From positions 684,501 to 748,500 of the forward strand of contig OY992840.1 of the NCBI GenBank assembly GCA_963921425.1: DNA of 64,000 nucleotides, read 5' to 3'. Origin of the DNA: Dryas octopetala. Lineage: Eukaryota; Streptophyta; Magnoliopsida; Rosales; Rosaceae. Each line of letters opens with the position of its first letter. Positions within the stretch are counted from its first letter, which is position 1. The notes beneath the pieces are model-generated. The model did no database searches, had not been told where the DNA came from, and saw only the letters and a program-made list of their open reading frames with translations. The position numbers were made by a program, and so were the translations under genes. Shown here in pieces: positions 60,280 to 64,000 of this stretch.

Positions 60280-61565
60280 TGTTGCTTTGGCTGGAAGGAC
60301 TTAGGATAGTGTGGTCGGGGTTGATGTGATGGTTGTACGGTGAGTGAAAGTGAATGTGTGGGTAGTGGGTGTGAAATCAAAATCAAGTAAATAGCAAGGA
60401 ACAATAAAAAACAAAATCAAAACATAAGCAATCTTCAAAATGAATCGAAATAATATGAGTATGAACCGTAAAACGCATAATCTAACATTATTATAAACTA
60501 AGAAAGCAATAAACAAAGCGATAAATCTACTTATTATGCAAAGAGTAAAGAACAAGAAAGTAAAGTCTAAACTAATAATATGCAAATTAAAATAATATAC
60601 TTATATTAATTCCAATAAAAACTGAAGAGAACAAGGGCTTTCACCCTAGATTCTTGAGAGAAACCATATGATTTTCTCAAGACCTTGCGTAAAAGCTTAA
60701 AATAAATAGAAACATAGTAACAACCTATGAGAATGCGAAAAATGGGATGCTTGATGCTCTCAATTTCTCTGGATTTTTTTGGGGGTCAAAAAGTTCTTTC
60801 TCTGAAAGGTCAAGACCTCTATTTATAGTGATCAAACCCTAACGGGTGCCATGGTTCCCAAGAGTTGTGATCTTTGGAGTACCAGATCTTTGGAGAGGTA
60901 CATTGTAACTCGCAAGAATCTTGAAAGGTTATAATTCTTGATCTTCTAGGATTCTTTGATTGCTTGTCCAAGATTTGTCTTCCTTGAGTCTGATCCACTT
61001 TCCTTGTTGTTTATGGGCTCAGCCCATGGTGCTTCGCGTGGCTCTTTGATTATTTTGGGCTCTATTTTCTGTGTGGCCCACATTTGCATCATCTTATTTT
61101 TCTTTAGGTGGCCTCTCACGCAATAAGCCCCTTACTTGAGAGTGGCTCAATTTCCTCCGACAAATTCTGGCCAATGAAAATTCACAAATTAGGCCAAATA
61201 GTATCAAAATATTTTAAGGCTTAAAATATCTTGCTTTCGCTTAAATCTTTACAAATGTCATATATTCATTTTATCACATATATATTATGAGATAAATGTA
61301 ACTGATAACCATATAATGATTTTTCTTCTTATTGAGATTTAACTCAATGGAAGTTTGGCTGATTGTCCAAGCTAGCTATTGTAAATCATAGCGTGATCAT
61401 CTTGAGCCAAGAATATAACATGCACACAACATAAACATTGTTTCACAATTTAAAAGTTAGACTACATAACATTTTCCTTTTCTTTGTAAAAGTATAATAA
61501 TTCGATGAAATATTTCTTTAACAATTCAATACAAAGTTATAAAAAATTCACAAAATACATTCAAA
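60280..61565 (-). other. LTR-like repeat with a minus-strand TATA box (unassigned)
   Basis: On the minus strand a TATA box CACTATAAATAGAGG (about 60818-60832) precedes a leader-like stretch, as in plant LTRs. No TG...CA borders or TSD were fixed. The 94-codon ORF at 60301-60585 is AT-biased and not convincing. Confidence 0.3.
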
Positions 61566-62520
61566 TTTCAAACAAAAACCTTGATTGTGGAGGTCGTGGG
61601 GTGTTGTAGGGTATTTGGTTGTAGTTGTAGTTGTAGGTTTTTGTTTAGAAAGAGAACAAGAGATTTGCTATTCACCGTTACTGTGAACCAAAGGTACTTC
61701 CAGTCCTCCACTCCCACCTCTGACATCACCCGTCCCCCTTCTCCTTCCAATCTACCAGACTACCACCCCACATCTCACCGGCGCCAGATAGTGAACCACA
61801 ATCAAAACCCAGAAAAATTTTGGACTCGCAGAGAGAGAGAAGTTGGACTACTACGATTTGCAGACGCTTCAGCCTTGCGATCGTAGTTGGTGCTGAAAAG
61901 AGGACTCAGGTATGTAGATTTGGCTGATATTCATTTGGGCACTTTGGCATTGGAATACAAGAAGAGACTTTGTGCTGCTTAACTGTTTGATTCATTATTT
62001 TGATTCACTATTTTTTTAATTCAAGAAGAGACTTTATGTTGCTTTCCTTATTAAAACTGAAATCAAAGAAGAATTGCCTTTTCTTTTTGTTAAATTTAAG
62101 AAATCATTTTGGTTCTCTTGCTTAACTGGGATAAACGAAAAGAGGGAATATACAAAGAAGCATAATATTTAATCTCAAGCTCTATAAATGGAAAGAGGGA
62201 ATATACAAAGAGGGGAAAAAAAATACCAAACACAGATGAAAAATTAAAGGGAAAGAAAGATCAGTTCTCTCAGAGAATTATAATAAAAAACAGTAACATC
62301 CAACAAATTTCAGCTCCAAAAGAGTTTAATAAACTGCACCAAAATCCTAATATGAAAAAGCCCAATCATCAAAAAACATATAACAATCCCTTATTCTAAA
62401 ATCACCAATTCATTCTTAGAAGCAAATAACAAAAACTCTAATTTCAGGTGAATCATAGAAGAAAAAAGTACCCTTTGATAGACCAATAATCGTGGTATTT
62501 TAGAGGGAAAAGATAAAAGG
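61566..62520. other. Unassigned DNA, possible first exon and donor at 61911
   Basis: A 101-codon ORF (61581-61886) is not supported as protein coding. GGACTCAG/GTATGT near 61909 resembles a splice donor after a leader-like stretch, so an untranslated exon of a gene is possible. Nothing else is seen. Confidence 0.25.
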
Positions 62521-62529
62521 GATTTTACA

Positions 62530-63385
62530 TGGATTTGTGTAGATCTATGCAGATCTGTGTCTGGATTGGAAAAAAGAGAGGAAATTTACCTTATTTTCCA
62601 AAAAAAGGATTTGTGTAAATCTACACAGTTCTGTCTCAATTGTAAAAGAGTGAGAAAATTTACCTCATTTGTTGAGAAATCGAGAGGAGAGTTGAAGCCT
62701 TTGGGGCTCTAGTAGAGAGAAAACTGTTGTGCAAAGATAAAGATGTAATAGGTGGTATAAATACTTAAAAAAGGTTAGGTGGCATGCATGCATTACCTCA
62801 TTTCCCTTAGCCTTATCTGGCATCGCCACTGATTAAATTTCTTGCAAGAATGTGGCATGCATGCATTACCTCATTTCCCTTGGCCTTATTGTGCTTTGCC
62901 ACGGATTAAATTTTCTCACAAGAACACGGCATGCATAACTCAAGAAAGAAAAAAAGAAAAAGAAATACACTTTCATGCGGTCGTTTTAATCCACTAGCAT
63001 AACTCAAGAAATTAGTATATGAAGGGTTTCCAGAAGTAGAATAAGCAATTAGACAATTAATTATGTGTTTCCTTTCAATCCCCATGGCAAATGAGGAAGC
63101 AAATAAGTCGAACCTTTCCTCTTTTTCCATCATATCTATGTTAAACTAGCATGTAATCTTGTAATTAAGTATCAATAAGTGATTAATTGAAGTAGTTCAT
63201 CAGAGCCTGAATGAGGTGAGATTTCCTTGTGAAATCTGGCCCTTCCCCCTCAACAAAAATAAAACAGTTAAATCTCCAATCAGAATGGTTCTTGAATCAG
63301 ATGTTAGATTAGCAACGAGTTGGGCTTTTTTATGACCTCAGTGGTGGTGTGAATGGTAAAATATTTTGGTCCATGTTATTCTTTG
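62530..63385. promoter_or_regulatory. Promoter-like module, copy C (inverted match to 12.56-13.05 kb, then match to copy B)
   Basis: On the minus strand 62940-62530 carries two copies of the GAGAAAATTTAATCCGTGGCAA repeat, then GTATTTATACCACCTATTACATC and a CTAGAGCC leader like copy A at 12.56-13.05 kb. The adjoining 63060-63385 matches copy B at 51235-51560. So the parts seen separately at 12.6 and 51.2 kb are joined here. No coding region is visible. Confidence 0.6.
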
Positions 63386-64000
63386 CATGATATGTTTTCC
63401 GTAATCTTTTTGCGTGAAGCTGTCTGTATCAGCGGACTCTTTTTGATTTTGAGAAGTGTTGAACCTATGATTTGTTTAGGTTAAGGATGAATGGTCTAAA
63501 ACTGTAATCCGAACTCAACTTCCCCATGTCATTTTAATTTTGATAGTATATTCTTTATTTTCTGTGGTACTTATCTCAGGCATGTATTTTGCATTTTGCA
63601 GGGTTTTGTTTCTTCTCCTTTTGATAAACTTTCTCTCATGCTTATACTATTTATTTCCCTCCTTCTTTCATCATCATAATCCTCCCCCTCCCCCTCCCCC
63701 TCCCCCCTCATGCTATGCACATGTTTTCCTTTTCTTTTCTTTCAAGACACCAATTACTAGCTGCTATATAGCAAAAAGAAGAACTAATATGCTGTTATAG
63801 ACATAAATCAGGGGGGGAGCCAGGATGTGGAGCTGGGGTCGGCTGGATGTGGGCTGGATGTAGGACTGGAGTGGGCTGCATTTCGAGGCTGGGGGTGGGC
63901 TAGAAGTGTTTGGGCTGTATATAGTTTACATAGAAAAAAGAAACTTTCAGTTGGGCCAGTCCAGGCTACTGCCCAGGCTAGCCAAAATTAAGATCAGCCA
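63386..64000. other. Unassigned right edge
   Basis: No gene. A CCTCCCCC tract lies at 63682-63705. From about 63809 a CAGGGGGGGAGCCAGGATG start with repeated GGGCTGG words resembles the terminus of a plant repeat that continues past the window. Confidence 0.3.

Noticed and set aside
61581..61886. 101-codon ORF near the right end
   Set aside because: No recognisable motif and an overlapping ORF on the other strand; no support for coding.

Overview
This window is repeat-dominated nuclear DNA of a flowering plant, almost certainly a eudicot. The evidence is a PHT1;9-type phosphate transporter gene with a conserved intron, the 5' end of a calmodulin-type gene, and plant-specific CACTA, hAT, Mutator-like, Copia and long-LTR elements, plus an endogenous pararetrovirus (EPRV). 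Only two host genes can be supported: the calmodulin-like start codon and first exon at the left edge (minus strand, running out of the window) and the PHT1 gene at 8.8-10.8 kb (plus strand). The rest is mobile DNA, much of it nested, and most element borders can be fixed by target-site duplications (TSDs).

Layout: 1-968 calmodulin-like exon and upstream DNA. 969-7862 a solo LTR (TSD GATTA) split by a non-autonomous CACTA element (2561-6243, TSD ATT). 7868-10.98 kb PHT1 promoter and gene. 10.98-13.05 kb AT-rich DNA, a foldback MITE and a promoter-like module that recurs at 51.2 and 62.5 kb. 13053-16093 solo LTR (TSD GCAAA). 16809-29748 a large CACTA element (TSD TGT) with a TNP2-type transposase pseudogene and a TNPA-like gene fused to an Ulp1-type protease, itself hit by a 1.45 kb hAT element (26653-28103, 8-bp TSD). 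About 30.9-50.1 kb an EPRV. 52193-56420 a decayed Copia element. 57203-60274 another solo LTR (TSD GGTTT). 60.3-64 kb mostly unassigned repeats.

The most informative region is the EPRV. A viral-type promoter/poly(A) block, a tRNA-Met primer site, two small ORFs joined by an ATGA overlap, movement, capsid, protease, reverse transcriptase and RNase H segments, and a final coiled-coil ORF lie in order on the plus strand. They are interrupted by five independent insertions: a solo LTR in the leader, three long-TIR Mutator-like elements, and a hAT foldback element that itself carries a young Copia element with unusual TA...CT termini. The virus is clearly defective.

Nothing here is a prokaryote-style system. 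The main novelty candidates are the EPRV lineage and its terminal ORF, the insertion hotspot, a 350-bp repeat unit shared by a CACTA and a hAT element, the clustered GGGCGACGAA motif array of the small CACTA element, and hairpin-unit arrays inside related solo LTRs.
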